From JABMMZ01 sp044368575 (GTDB lineage: Bacteria > Bacteroidota > Bacteroidia > NS11-12g > UBA955), in the NCBI GenBank assembly GCA_044368575.1, contig JBIPPH010000010.1, positions 1-62,872 on the forward strand: a stretch of DNA of 62,872 bases. Reading direction: 5' to 3'. Numbering within the stretch: the first letter of the stretch is position 1; the number at the start of each line of letters is the position of its first letter. Positions 16,501 through 23,701 of this stretch are shown here, piece after piece. A model generated the notes under the pieces. That model saw only the letters and a program-made list of their open reading frames with translations, was not told where the DNA came from and did not search any database. The position numbers and the translations under genes were made by a program.

Positions 16501-16659
16501 ATAGGTATGGCGGCCAGTATTTACAAATGGGGTAAACGCAATTTGATTCAACCATTCACTATCCGATTGGATGCACCAGTGTTTTTAAATACACCACCGT
16601 TTGTTGCCTCAGGGTATATACAAAATCGTTGGGTAATTGGTATAGGAAGAAGTTTTTAA
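13504..16659 (+). CDS. M1 metallopeptidase fused to a C-terminal outer-membrane beta-barrel
   Basis: The 1051-residue protein starts with a signal peptide (about 20 residues, cleavage after LWAG or nearby). Residues about 40-560 form an M1 aminopeptidase unit. The zinc site is HEVGH at 383-387 with the third ligand Glu406 (LDEGF), 18 residues later. The exopeptidase-type motif reads GMEYPMITL, not the usual GAMEN. From about residue 660 to the end the sequence has alternating aromatic and polar strands, GGGLNLRGY at 914-922, FADAGLIY near 980 and a terminal Phe. These are features of Omp85/surface-antigen barrels. I infer an outer-membrane-anchored peptidase. The M1 call is firm, the barrel call moderate. 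Confidence 0.85.
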   Translation: MNKFKNSLLFACICPSFLWAGLNISHPDYWKNRRPSSAYWQQDVHYTIDAHIDDSLDEINGTERLVYYNNSPDHLDKVYFHLYQNAFQPGAYAHALNEVNHEVTTFGKYEAQKMGTLIDGFKINGQPVVYTIDNTILMAKLQKSLAPGDSLIFDIKFRTYWDNGSMRRRFKVFSPDGDNKHFDGVHWYPRICVYDRKFGWETDQHLGKEFYGDYGVFDVVLDFPSKYVVEATGVLSNANEVMPESLRKQLDIANYSKEVFVDDGKAERVPSGYKFKTPTEGRKQWRYHAENVHDFAFTADPTYRMASVEWKGIQCIALAQEQNAPYWYPSAAFVAKVVETYSTDFGMYGYPKIVAADARDGMEYPMITLNGGNWPGHQYVIAHEVGHNWFFGMIGNNETYRAMLDEGFTQFLTSWSIKRFNHYPLHASAYDEQSVYNGYLNDAMNHKDIPLNTHSDDFSSAVGHGGGYRHVYYKTATMLYNLQYVLGDTLFLSAMKHYFKTWKFAHPYPEDFRAAIIHYSKVDLNWFFDQWMETTKTIDYKVMKYKLIKASKSDQQYHYAIQFKRKGDMQMPLDVTVTDKANQTYEYIVPNTYFVKPENRVALKTWKGWGLLNQTYTDTIQLKHPIKAIVIDTTHRLADVYRMDNVRVKNAYKLPMVFKLNKGIAPTSSFNYRNGSWSPDFWFNAVDGLKIGVNTHFEYVKVKHVFDWSIWYNSGIGAEQNYSSSVRKPLSYALSYSNLVGKDAFIYWNTKFLDGVYYDDLGFKKTFGQNTFNIHFKSIVLDSHASVYWPSANSIEREAKANTSIIVDYIRQYKYLHGNGTIKSSLRGSSLSKDYGYGSFKLEVINNNHLGKLDLKTRFYFQHIEGNAIPEEVLLNLASANMEDLLESKFTRSRAWIPPSNLGYGVNTNHFQMGGGLNLRGYAGYLAPVNANGNQYNLFQGNGGVSGSVELDFDRLVKWQPKLTKQYLHIDAYAFADAGLIYQTTNQTVVQSPLRMDAGIGMAASIYKWGKRNLIQPFTIRLDAPVFLNTPPFVASGYIQNRWVIGIGRSF

Positions 16660-16661
16660 GT

Positions 16662-16856
16662 ATGAAAAGTCAACTCAAAAAAATAGCCGTATTGTTGGGT
16701 TTTGTAGGCCTGTTCATCGGTTCAGCCTTGTGGATGTATTTTAAATATATTCACAATAAACCAAAGATTAAAATCATTGCCCCTAGGACTACAGTTGACC
16801 CAATAAAATTTGATAGTGTATTGTTCAATACACAACACCAAATAAAAAAGCGCTAA
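16662..16856 (+). CDS. Small single-pass membrane protein, unknown function
   Basis: The ATG at 16662 lies two bases after the M1 gene stop and gives 64 residues. A basic N-terminus (MKSQLKKIAV) leads into one hydrophobic helix (about residues 8-28), then a short soluble tail ending NTQHQIKKR. I recognise no family. Close spacing suggests cotranscription with the peptidase-barrel gene. The stop overlaps the convergent mltG stop by four bases (CTAA). Confidence 0.6.
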   Translation: MKSQLKKIAVLLGFVGLFIGSALWMYFKYIHNKPKIKIIAPRTTVDPIKFDSVLFNTQHQIKKR

Positions 16857-17860
16857 TGTATTTGATTGGCGTCAAGCGCTTTCTGATACAGGTTGGCATT
16901 TTTTAAATGGGCTTTGTAATTGCTTGCAAAAACATGGTAGCCACTAAAATCTGCTTTAGCGCACATAAATAAATATTGATGTTGTGCAGGTTTTAAAACT
17001 GCTTTAATAGCTTCCAAACTCGGCGAACATATTGGACCAGGAGGTAGCCCTTTGTATAAATAGGTGTTGTAGGGCGATTCAACTGCCAAATGGATGTTCA
17101 AAATGCGTTTAAGACCAGGCATTTTTAGGGCGAATTTGATGGTAGGATCAGCTTGAAGCGGCATACCAATGCGCAATCGGTTTAAATACATGCCCGCAAT
17201 CATGGGCATTTCCTCTGCTTGATTACTCTCTTTTGCCACTATGCTAGCCAAAGTACTTACTTGTATAGGCGTTAATCCTTGAGCTTTTGCAAGATTGATT
17301 TTACTGCTGTCCCAAAATTGATGGTATTGTTTCTGTAAATAGCCGAGCACTTCTTGGGCTGAACTGTGGAACAACATATTGTAAGTGTTGGGCAGCATGA
17401 GTGCAAATAAGTTAGTATCATTAAAACCGAGTGTCTTTAAAAACAAGCTGTCTTTCATGCAGTCTGCCATTTCTAAACTATCGCCTTCAAATTTTAAACC
17501 GTAAAGTTTTTGCACTTGATGCAATTGAATCATGGGTTTTATTGTAAAATCAATGGACTTGAATTGACCTTCTCTGAACAGTCTGCAAATATCAACATAG
17601 GTCATATTGGGGGTTATGGTATAACGCCCTTGCTTAAGTCCATTTTGCATGTGCATCTTTTCGGCAATTATTGCCATGAGCCATGGTGATTTCAAATCAT
17701 AAGCCTTTAAGAATTGGATTACAGAATCTGCTTGGTCATCTTGATCCAAAGTAATTACAATAGGTTTTTCAATGGATAAGGCGGCTGATTTAAATCTGTA
17801 AAGCCCCCATGCGGCTATGATCACAATTGTCCCTATACAAATTAGAATGGCTTTTTTCAT
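16853..17860 (-). CDS. mltG: Endolytic murein transglycosylase MltG (YceG-like)
   Basis: MltG cleaves nascent peptidoglycan strands in the inner membrane's periplasmic face and is thought to end glycan elongation. The 335-residue protein has one N-terminal membrane helix, a LysM-like region (about 40-110) and the catalytic YceG domain. That domain contains LASIVAKESNQAEEMPMIAG (catalytic Glu in AKES) and YLNRLRIGMPLQADPTIKFA, then YNTYLYKGLPPGPICSPS. The start is ATG 17860, because the longer reading begins with TTG and adds only MQAA. Confidence 0.95.
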   Translation of the reverse strand: MKKAILICIGTIVIIAAWGLYRFKSAALSIEKPIVITLDQDDQADSVIQFLKAYDLKSPWLMAIIAEKMHMQNGLKQGRYTITPNMTYVDICRLFREGQFKSIDFTIKPMIQLHQVQKLYGLKFEGDSLEMADCMKDSLFLKTLGFNDTNLFALMLPNTYNMLFHSSAQEVLGYLQKQYHQFWDSSKINLAKAQGLTPIQVSTLASIVAKESNQAEEMPMIAGMYLNRLRIGMPLQADPTIKFALKMPGLKRILNIHLAVESPYNTYLYKGLPPGPICSPSLEAIKAVLKPAQHQYLFMCAKADFSGYHVFASNYKAHLKNANLYQKALDANQIH

Positions 17861-17948
17861 TGCTGCTTGCAAACATACAAAATAAATATATGCTTCTTAA
17901 AATAGACGCCCGATGATATCTTAGGCCTTTCATAATAAATGCTTTTTA

Positions 17949-17956
17949 TATTTTTG
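17949..17956 (+). promoter_or_regulatory. -7 promoter element of rfbC (leaderless arrangement)
   Basis: TATTTTTG matches TAnnTTTG and ends 3 bp before ATG 17960. It lies inside the longer reading that would start at 17939, which argues for 17960 as the true start. Confidence 0.55.
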
Positions 17957-17959
17957 TAT

Positions 17960-18502
17960 ATGCAAGTTATTGAAACAGGCATCCAAGGTTTAGTCATATT
18001 ACAACCAAAAGTATTCAAGGATGCTAGGGGTTATTTTTTGGAGTCATACAATCAAGTGAGTTTAAAAGCATTGGGAGTTGACGCGGAGTTTGTTCAAGAC
18101 AACCAATCCATGTCTAACAAAGGCACCATAAGGGGTTTGCACTTTCAAAAACCACCACATGCGCAAGGTAAACTTGTGAGAGTCATTAAAGGGGCTGTTT
18201 TGGATGTAGTGGTTGATATTCGTAAATCTTCATCAACTTATGGTCGAACCTATTCAATTGAATTGAGCGAAGAGAATTTTACTCAGTTTTACATTCCACC
18301 GGGTTTTGCCCATGGCTTTGAAGTGCTCAAAGATGAAACCATTTTTGTGTATAAATGTACAGACGTTTATCATCCAGAACTAGAGGGTGGTTTACCCTGG
18401 AACGATGCTGATTTAGCCATTCAATGGCATACGCAAACGCCTATTCTTTCAGATAAGGATCAGAAATATACAGCATTCTCAACTTTTGAATCACCGTTTT
18501 AA
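17960..18502 (+). CDS. rfbC: dTDP-4-dehydrorhamnose 3,5-epimerase
   Basis: RfbC epimerises dTDP-4-keto-6-deoxyglucose at C3 and C5, the third step of dTDP-L-rhamnose synthesis. The 180-residue cupin protein carries FKDARGYFLESYN, FVQDNQSMSNKGTIRGLHFQ (catalytic His in GLHFQ), then RVIKGAVLDVVVDIRKSS and YIPPGFAHGFEVL. The start at 17960 gives the family N-terminus MQVIETGIQGL. The rest of the rml pathway (rfbA, rfbB, rfbD) is not in the window. It converges on gatB with a 4-bp TTAA stop overlap. Confidence 0.95.
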   Translation: MQVIETGIQGLVILQPKVFKDARGYFLESYNQVSLKALGVDAEFVQDNQSMSNKGTIRGLHFQKPPHAQGKLVRVIKGAVLDVVVDIRKSSSTYGRTYSIELSEENFTQFYIPPGFAHGFEVLKDETIFVYKCTDVYHPELEGGLPWNDADLAIQWHTQTPILSDKDQKYTAFSTFESPF

Positions 18503-19938
18503 GCCTCGAGGGCTTTGCTCATGGCTTGGTTTAAGACTTTAGGATCGGCTTTGCCTTTACTTAATTTCATTGCTTCACCAACAAATAAGCCTAATAAACC
18601 TTTTTTACCCGCCTTGTATTCTTGAACTTTCTCTGGGAATTGGCCAATCACTTGCGACACGATTTGATCAATCAAATCACTGTCTTGAGATTGGATCACA
18701 TTCAATTGTTCTGCTATGGCTAATGGAGATAATCCAGGGCTTTCTATGAGTTTAGGGAAGACCATTTGAGCAGCAGCAGTATGACTCAACAGGCCTTCTT
18801 CGATTAAAGCAATTAGGGCGGCAATGGATTCGAACGACACCGGAAATTGTGCAATTTCAGAAGCCGTTTCGTTGAGATAAGATTTGATCGGGCCAAGTAA
18901 CCAATTAGCAACTGCTTTATAGTTTTTGCTGTGCTGAGTTAATTGTAAATAATACATGGCGGTTGCCTGATCATCTGTTATGGTTTTGGCATCGTAGTCA
19001 GATAAACCAAATTCATTTTTAAGTTGTGCATATATGGCCTCTGGTAATTGAGGCATCTCCGCTTGTAATCTGTCTATAAGCGATTGTTCAACCACAAATG
19101 GCGGTAAATCTGGTTCAGGGAAATACCTGTAATCATTAGCGGCTTCCTTTGATCGCATACTAAAGGTATTGCCTTTAAGGGCATTAAATCCTCTGGTTTC
19201 TGAGATGATTTCAATGCCTTGCTCTGTTAGTTCAGTTTGTCTGATGATTTCACTTTCAATGGCGCGTTTGACATTGCTAATGGAATTCATGTTTTTGACC
19301 TCTACCTTGGTGCCAAATGTTGAAGCACCAACTGGTCTGATTGAAATATTGGCATCACATCGCATTGAACCTTCCTCCATATTGCCATCACAGATGCCTA
19401 AATACCTTACCAACTGTCTGAGTTCACTTACATATTCATATGCTTCTTCTGCTGATCTAAGTTCAGGCTCACTCACGATTTCTATCAAAGGTACTCCAGC
19501 GCGATTGTAATCCACTAAGGTGTCATAGAGGTCCTGATCATGCATGCTTTTGCCACTGTCTTCCTCCATATGAATACGGGTTAAACCAATGGACTTTTCT
19601 CTGCCATCTTTTAATTTGATTTTAACGGCACCACCTTTACAAATAGGGGTTTTATCCTGTGTTATTTGATAGCCTTTTGGCAAGTCAGCATAAAAGTAAT
19701 TTTTGCGATCAAATTGATTGAATCTTGAAATATCACAGCCAAGGGCTAATCCCATGGTGATGGCTTTTTCAACTACTTGAAGGTTGTGTTTAGGGAGTGT
19801 TCCAGGGTGGGCAAGGGTAATTGGACTCACTTGGGTATTGGGCATGGCTCCATATTCAGCAGAGTCTGAACAATAAGCTTTGCTTTGAGTCAATAATTGA
19901 ACGTGTATCTCTAATCCTATAACCGCTTCGTATGTCAT
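18499..19938 (-). CDS. gatB: Asp-tRNA(Asn)/Glu-tRNA(Gln) amidotransferase subunit B
   Basis: GatB binds the mischarged tRNA and activates it for transamidation within GatCAB. The 479-residue protein shows the family start YEAVIGLEIHVQL, then CPGTLP-like HPGTLPKHN, KNYFYADLPKGYQITQ and GVPLIEIVSEPELRSAEEA. It ends with the helical GatB/YqeY tail (GKADPKVLNQAMSKAL). The length is normal. A -7 element TAATTTCG on the minus strand (19955-19948) lies 9 bp before the ATG, so gatB can be transcribed separately from the upstream MazG-like gene. Confidence 0.97.
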   Translation of the reverse strand: MTYEAVIGLEIHVQLLTQSKAYCSDSAEYGAMPNTQVSPITLAHPGTLPKHNLQVVEKAITMGLALGCDISRFNQFDRKNYFYADLPKGYQITQDKTPICKGGAVKIKLKDGREKSIGLTRIHMEEDSGKSMHDQDLYDTLVDYNRAGVPLIEIVSEPELRSAEEAYEYVSELRQLVRYLGICDGNMEEGSMRCDANISIRPVGASTFGTKVEVKNMNSISNVKRAIESEIIRQTELTEQGIEIISETRGFNALKGNTFSMRSKEAANDYRYFPEPDLPPFVVEQSLIDRLQAEMPQLPEAIYAQLKNEFGLSDYDAKTITDDQATAMYYLQLTQHSKNYKAVANWLLGPIKSYLNETASEIAQFPVSFESIAALIALIEEGLLSHTAAAQMVFPKLIESPGLSPLAIAEQLNVIQSQDSDLIDQIVSQVIGQFPEKVQEYKAGKKGLLGLFVGEAMKLSKGKADPKVLNQAMSKALEA

Positions 19939-19947
19939 AAACTTTTG

Positions 19948-19955
19948 CGAAATTA
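19948..19955 (-). promoter_or_regulatory. -7 promoter element of gatB
   Basis: On the minus strand TAATTTCG differs from TAnnTTTG at one position. It sits in the 21-bp gap between gatB and the upstream MazG-like gene. Confidence 0.4.
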
Positions 19956-19959
19956 GTCA

Positions 19960-20316
19960 TTAATCGCCAATTGAATCAGACAATTTCTGATTATTTTTAT
20001 GGCGATCAGCATCTCTTTTGGTTTTCTTTTCAATAGACTTTAATAGTGCTTGGTTGAGGTCAACCCCTGTTTGATTGGCTAAACACAAAAGCACCCATAA
20101 AACATCTGCCATCTCATCTGACAAATCGGTTTTGGTTTCGCCGTTTTTATACGATTGTTCACCGTAGGTTCTGGCCATACCTCTTGCTAATTCACCTACT
20201 TCTTCCATTAAAATACTCATATTGGTGAGCTCGTTAAAATACCTTACACCAATGGTTTTGATCCATTGATCCACTAAAACTTGAGCTTCTGAAATACTGA
20301 GATTTTGCTCGGACAT
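19960..20316 (-). CDS. MazG-like nucleotide pyrophosphohydrolase
   Basis: This 118-residue all-alpha protein has the MazG metal-binding pattern: EEVGELARGMAR (the EExxE part, about residues 38-48) and DLSDEMADVLWVL (ExxD part, about 64-76). The family hydrolyses (d)NTPs to NMPs, often as house-cleaning of damaged nucleotides. Single-domain forms like this are common in Bacteroidota. It follows trxB by one base on the same strand, so the two are cotranscribed. The real substrate is unknown. Confidence 0.88.
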   Translation of the reverse strand: MSEQNLSISEAQVLVDQWIKTIGVRYFNELTNMSILMEEVGELARGMARTYGEQSYKNGETKTDLSDEMADVLWVLLCLANQTGVDLNQALLKSIEKKTKRDADRHKNNQKLSDSIGD

Positions 20317-20317
20317 A

Positions 20318-21262
20318 TTAATAGCTGTGTTGAGCGGCTAACCAACGCTCTGCGTCAAGAGCAGCCATACAGCCACTTCCTGCAGCTGTTATAGCCTGTC
20401 TGTAGATTTTATCCTGAGCATCACCACAAGCAAAAACCCCTTCAACATTGGTATAAGAGCTACCAGCTTTGGTTTTGATATAACCTTGCTCATCCAATTC
20501 AAGATATGGTTTGAAAAGATCAGTGTTAGGATGGTGACCAATGGCCACAAAAAAGCCTGTAACATCAATGGTTTTCATGCTGCCGTCTAATGTGTTTTTA
20601 AGCCTAGCTCCACTCACCATGGTATCGCCTAAAATCTCATCCGTTTCATGGTTGAAATGGACTTCAATATTAGGGGTGTTTAAAACACGTTGTTGCATGG
20701 CTTTTGAAGCCCTGAAAGTATCTTTTCTAACAATCATATGGACTTTCTTACACAATTTAGCCAAGTAAGAAGCTTCTTCACAAGCAGTGTCTCCTGCACC
20801 AACTATTGCAACATCTTGGCCTCGGTAAAAGAAGCCATCGCAAACAGCACAAGCACTCACACCACTGCCATTCAATCTTTGTTCGCTTGGTATGCCTAAC
20901 CATTTTGCGCTTGCGCCTGTGGCAATAATCACTGCTTGCGCCATAATGGTTTTTTGATCATCCACTATACACTTAAAAGGTCTTTGGCTAAAGTCAACTG
21001 AAGTCACAATGCCATAGCGAATATCTGCACCTAATCTTTGAGCTTGTTTTTTAAAGTTGTCCATCATGGCAGGCCCCATAATCCCATCAGGATAACCCGG
21101 ATAATTTTCAACTTCTGTCGTAATGGTCAATTGACCGCCAGGTTGAATGCCTTCATACAACACTGGTTTCATCTCTGCACGAGCAGCGTAAATGGCTGCT
21201 GTAAAACCGGCAGGACCACTGCCTATAATTAAACACTCAACGTTTTCTGTCTCTTGATTCAT
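20318..21262 (-). CDS. trxB: Thioredoxin reductase
   Basis: The 314-residue flavoprotein transfers electrons from NADPH to thioredoxin. It shows the FAD site GSGPAGFTAAIYAARA near residue 14, the redox-active disulfide Cys138-Cys141 (ACAVCDG), the NADPH site GAGDTACEEA and the C-terminal FACGDAQDKIYRQAITAAG. The length and motif order are those of low-molecular-weight TrxB. It leads a two-gene transcript with the MazG-like protein. An imperfect -7 element (TTATTTTG) lies 5 bp before its ATG. Confidence 0.97.
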   Translation of the reverse strand: MNQETENVECLIIGSGPAGFTAAIYAARAEMKPVLYEGIQPGGQLTITTEVENYPGYPDGIMGPAMMDNFKKQAQRLGADIRYGIVTSVDFSQRPFKCIVDDQKTIMAQAVIIATGASAKWLGIPSEQRLNGSGVSACAVCDGFFYRGQDVAIVGAGDTACEEASYLAKLCKKVHMIVRKDTFRASKAMQQRVLNTPNIEVHFNHETDEILGDTMVSGARLKNTLDGSMKTIDVTGFFVAIGHHPNTDLFKPYLELDEQGYIKTKAGSSYTNVEGVFACGDAQDKIYRQAITAAGSGCMAALDAERWLAAQHSY

Positions 21263-21267
21263 GTTTG

Positions 21268-21275
21268 CAAAATAA
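21268..21275 (-). promoter_or_regulatory. Imperfect -7 element upstream of trxB
   Basis: On the minus strand TTATTTTG deviates from TAnnTTTG at position 2. It ends 5 bp before the start codon, again pointing to a leaderless or near-leaderless transcript. Confidence 0.35.
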
Positions 21276-21335
21276 TTTAAAAATGATGGATCTCACAAAT
21301 AGAAATCAACAATTTAACCATCATTTTATGCCCAA

Positions 21336-22802
21336 TTATTTGTTTTTGTGAAGCAATCCAAAACTCACTCCAAAATACAAATCTGTGCCGTTTATGTTGT
21401 TGTTTTTTAATTGACTTAAGAGGTTATCTGATCCAAAAAAGACAGGGCCCATTCTAAAATACAAGCCTAAACGGGTTTGTCTGTAATCATTCATGAGGCC
21501 AATGGGTAATGAAAACTCAAAACCTCTTGACTCAATTCTTGGCAATACCATTAAGTAAGAAGCTCTTCGCATGCCCATGGTTTGTCTGCCCCTTACATCT
21601 TGAGACCAATTCATGCCAACATAAAACATTTTAAAAATATGGTAATCGAATTGAAGGTTTAAACTAGTTGGTAGGGTGTTGCTCACACTGATTTTACTTG
21701 AATCTATAGTGAACATTGTACGAAGCACACTGTCTGTGTACTTTAAGCCTTGTTCTGAACTTGCACTCCAAGCTTGGGCAAAGGCAGGTGTAAAGTGCAT
21801 GGTTTTGTTGCCAGTGTTTTGAATTCTGCTATGAACCATATTGCGGCCATAATTGATTTTACCACCGTCTAAAAGGCTAATACCGGCTCTCAGTTTGTAA
21901 CCTGCAGTGCTGTTGCCGCCATCTTTAAGTTCATAACTTGCCCCAAAATCATAGGCGAAACTTTTGCCTTGAACAGCATTGCTGAAAAAATTGGTATTAA
22001 TTCTATTCAGATTGGTGAATTGATTAGGGTCTGAATAACCATATTCTAAATCGGTTTGGCCAAATACGATAGAGTCTGTGCCATCTGCTTTGACTTGTAA
22101 CCCTCTGTTTTTAATAAAAGCAGTCGCATATCCCATCACTAATTTTGGAGTTATGCCAATTTTAAACATTGTTTTTTCATTGTCTATAATGGTTTTAGCT
22201 ATTGTGAGCCCCAAAGTACCATATGCATTGGCTTGTATGGAAAACGCATTGTCGCCAAAGGTTTGACCTACTTGAAATTGATTTGGTCCACTGTATGACA
22301 TAGTGCCATTGGAGCTATCTATTCCGTATCGTGCTAATCGGGCCAAGGGTTCGGCCACATTGTTGATTTGAAAATTAACTGTACTGATGTATTGTAAGCC
22401 AATAGCCAAACCTGCAGGCAATTGCAACATGAAACCAGGTGCTTTAGTTTGATAATAAAGATTGAAATTTTTAGAACGGCCATTCACAGATTCTTTTAGC
22501 CAATAATCGTTAAACTTAATACTTCCATTACTGTTTTTATATTGAGAAGGGACATTGCCACTGATCAAATCAAACAATGAAAAGGGTGCTGATAAACTCA
22601 AGTAATCATTGTTGAATCCGAAGCCTGCAGTTGCAGTATTGAAATAGAATTTATGTCTTGTTTTGGTGATGTTGGCAGGATTTAAGTTGCTTTGGTGTAT
22701 GCCCCCATAATTGCTTTGTTGCAAACCAAAATAGGTTTGTGCTTTAGTCAATGTTGTAAACGATAAAAACAGAATAGTTGAGATAATATGAACTTGCTTC
22801 AT
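21336..22802 (-). CDS. DUF5723-type outer-membrane beta-barrel protein
   Basis: The protein (488 residues) begins with a signal peptide ending in TKAQ and continues with alternating strands rich in Gly, Asn, Tyr and Phe. Segments such as SNYGGIHQSNLNPANI near the N-terminus and FEFSLPIGLMNDYRQTRLGL near the end match the Bacteroidota DUF5723 family, whose members are predicted outer-membrane proteins. No biochemical function is known. It is divergent from the DUF423 gene, with only 28 bp between start codons. Confidence 0.78.
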   Translation of the reverse strand: MKQVHIISTILFLSFTTLTKAQTYFGLQQSNYGGIHQSNLNPANITKTRHKFYFNTATAGFGFNNDYLSLSAPFSLFDLISGNVPSQYKNSNGSIKFNDYWLKESVNGRSKNFNLYYQTKAPGFMLQLPAGLAIGLQYISTVNFQINNVAEPLARLARYGIDSSNGTMSYSGPNQFQVGQTFGDNAFSIQANAYGTLGLTIAKTIIDNEKTMFKIGITPKLVMGYATAFIKNRGLQVKADGTDSIVFGQTDLEYGYSDPNQFTNLNRINTNFFSNAVQGKSFAYDFGASYELKDGGNSTAGYKLRAGISLLDGGKINYGRNMVHSRIQNTGNKTMHFTPAFAQAWSASSEQGLKYTDSVLRTMFTIDSSKISVSNTLPTSLNLQFDYHIFKMFYVGMNWSQDVRGRQTMGMRRASYLMVLPRIESRGFEFSLPIGLMNDYRQTRLGLYFRMGPVFFGSDNLLSQLKNNNINGTDLYFGVSFGLLHKNK

Positions 22803-22818
22803 GATTGATTTTTTAAAT

Positions 22819-22826
22819 TACATTTG
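22819..22826 (+). promoter_or_regulatory. -7 promoter element of the DUF423 gene (leaderless arrangement)
   Basis: TACATTTG matches TAnnTTTG exactly and ends 4 bp before ATG 22831. This favours 22831 over the upstream ATG at 22801, which overlaps the divergent gene. Confidence 0.55.
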
Positions 22827-22830
22827 CAGA

Positions 22831-23241
22831 ATGAAGTCAACAAATAGTATGCGTAAATTGCCTGTTGTGTCATCGCTTTTGGCAGGACTTGCTGTGGCTA
22901 TGGGGGCAATAGGTGCTCATTGGTTTGCTCAACAATCAGTGGCCCCAAAAGCTATTGACATCTATAATAAAGCAAGTTTTTATTTACTCATACACGCTGT
23001 TGCCGTAACTGCGTTATGTCTCATCAAAAATACAACAAATTGGACAATTAAAAGCAACAGACCTATATGGTTGATGTTTTGGGGAGCATTAGTGTTTTCA
23101 GTTTCTGTGTATTTGGTGGCATTCTCTTATTTGCCTCATTTAGCTGCTCTAAAAGTAGCAGGTGCAATTGCGCCAATTGGTGGTATAGGGATGATTTTAG
23201 CATGGTTTGAATTGGCATACTTAATCCATAAACAAGTATGA
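22831..23241 (+). CDS. DUF423 family small membrane protein (YgdD/TMEM256-like)
   Basis: The protein has 136 residues from ATG 22831 (ATG 22849 is possible) and four membrane helices. The family signatures are present: LLAGLAVAMGAIGAHWF in the first helix, then YNKASFYLLIHAVAV and AFSYLPHLAALKVAGAIAPIGG. The DUF423 family is widespread, but its function is unknown. The stop overlaps the next gene by ATGA, coupling it to a SixA-like phosphatase. Confidence 0.88.
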   Translation: MKSTNSMRKLPVVSSLLAGLAVAMGAIGAHWFAQQSVAPKAIDIYNKASFYLLIHAVAVTALCLIKNTTNWTIKSNRPIWLMFWGALVFSVSVYLVAFSYLPHLAALKVAGAIAPIGGIGMILAWFELAYLIHKQV

Positions 23242-23699
23242 TACAATTATTCATTATGCGCCATGCCCATTATTTGCCCATTCCGGGCAAAAGCCACGGC
23301 GAATGTCCAATAGATGCTTGGGGGCAACAACAATGTGCCAGTGTCTCCAATCAAATCAAACAACTTGGCTGGCAATTCAATATGGCATTTTGTAGTGATT
23401 TACAAAGAGGGCAAGATACAATAGCCCAACTTAAAGCGAATGGTGTAAACTTTGGAGAGGTCAAAACCTATGCTTACAATCATTACATTCATAGTTCAGC
23501 TATGTTGAGTTTATTAAATTCTGAAGTGGCCAACAATCAAACCGTTTTATGGGTAGGGCATAATCCAAATTTAGAAGCATTATACTATGATTTAACTGGA
23601 GAGGACTTGTTTTTTGATCATTGCAAAGGGGTTATGTTAAATTTTGAGGAAGGCATCAAGCCACTAAAAGGCATTAAAATAACAGTCATTCAACCATAA
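23238..23699 (+). CDS. SixA-like histidine phosphatase
   Basis: A 153-residue member of the histidine phosphatase (phosphoglycerate mutase-like) superfamily. The catalytic RHA motif is FIMRHAHYLP at residues 5-14. The second conserved His lies in LWVGHNPNLEALYYDLTG, as in SixA. E. coli SixA removes phosphate from PtsN/NPr or ArcB. Here the substrate cannot be inferred. It overlaps the DUF423 gene by 4 bp and lies two bases before priA, so the three genes likely form one transcript. Confidence 0.87.
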   Translation: MIQLFIMRHAHYLPIPGKSHGECPIDAWGQQQCASVSNQIKQLGWQFNMAFCSDLQRGQDTIAQLKANGVNFGEVKTYAYNHYIHSSAMLSLLNSEVANNQTVLWVGHNPNLEALYYDLTGEDLFFDHCKGVMLNFEEGIKPLKGIKITVIQP

Positions 23700-23701
23700 A
23701 C

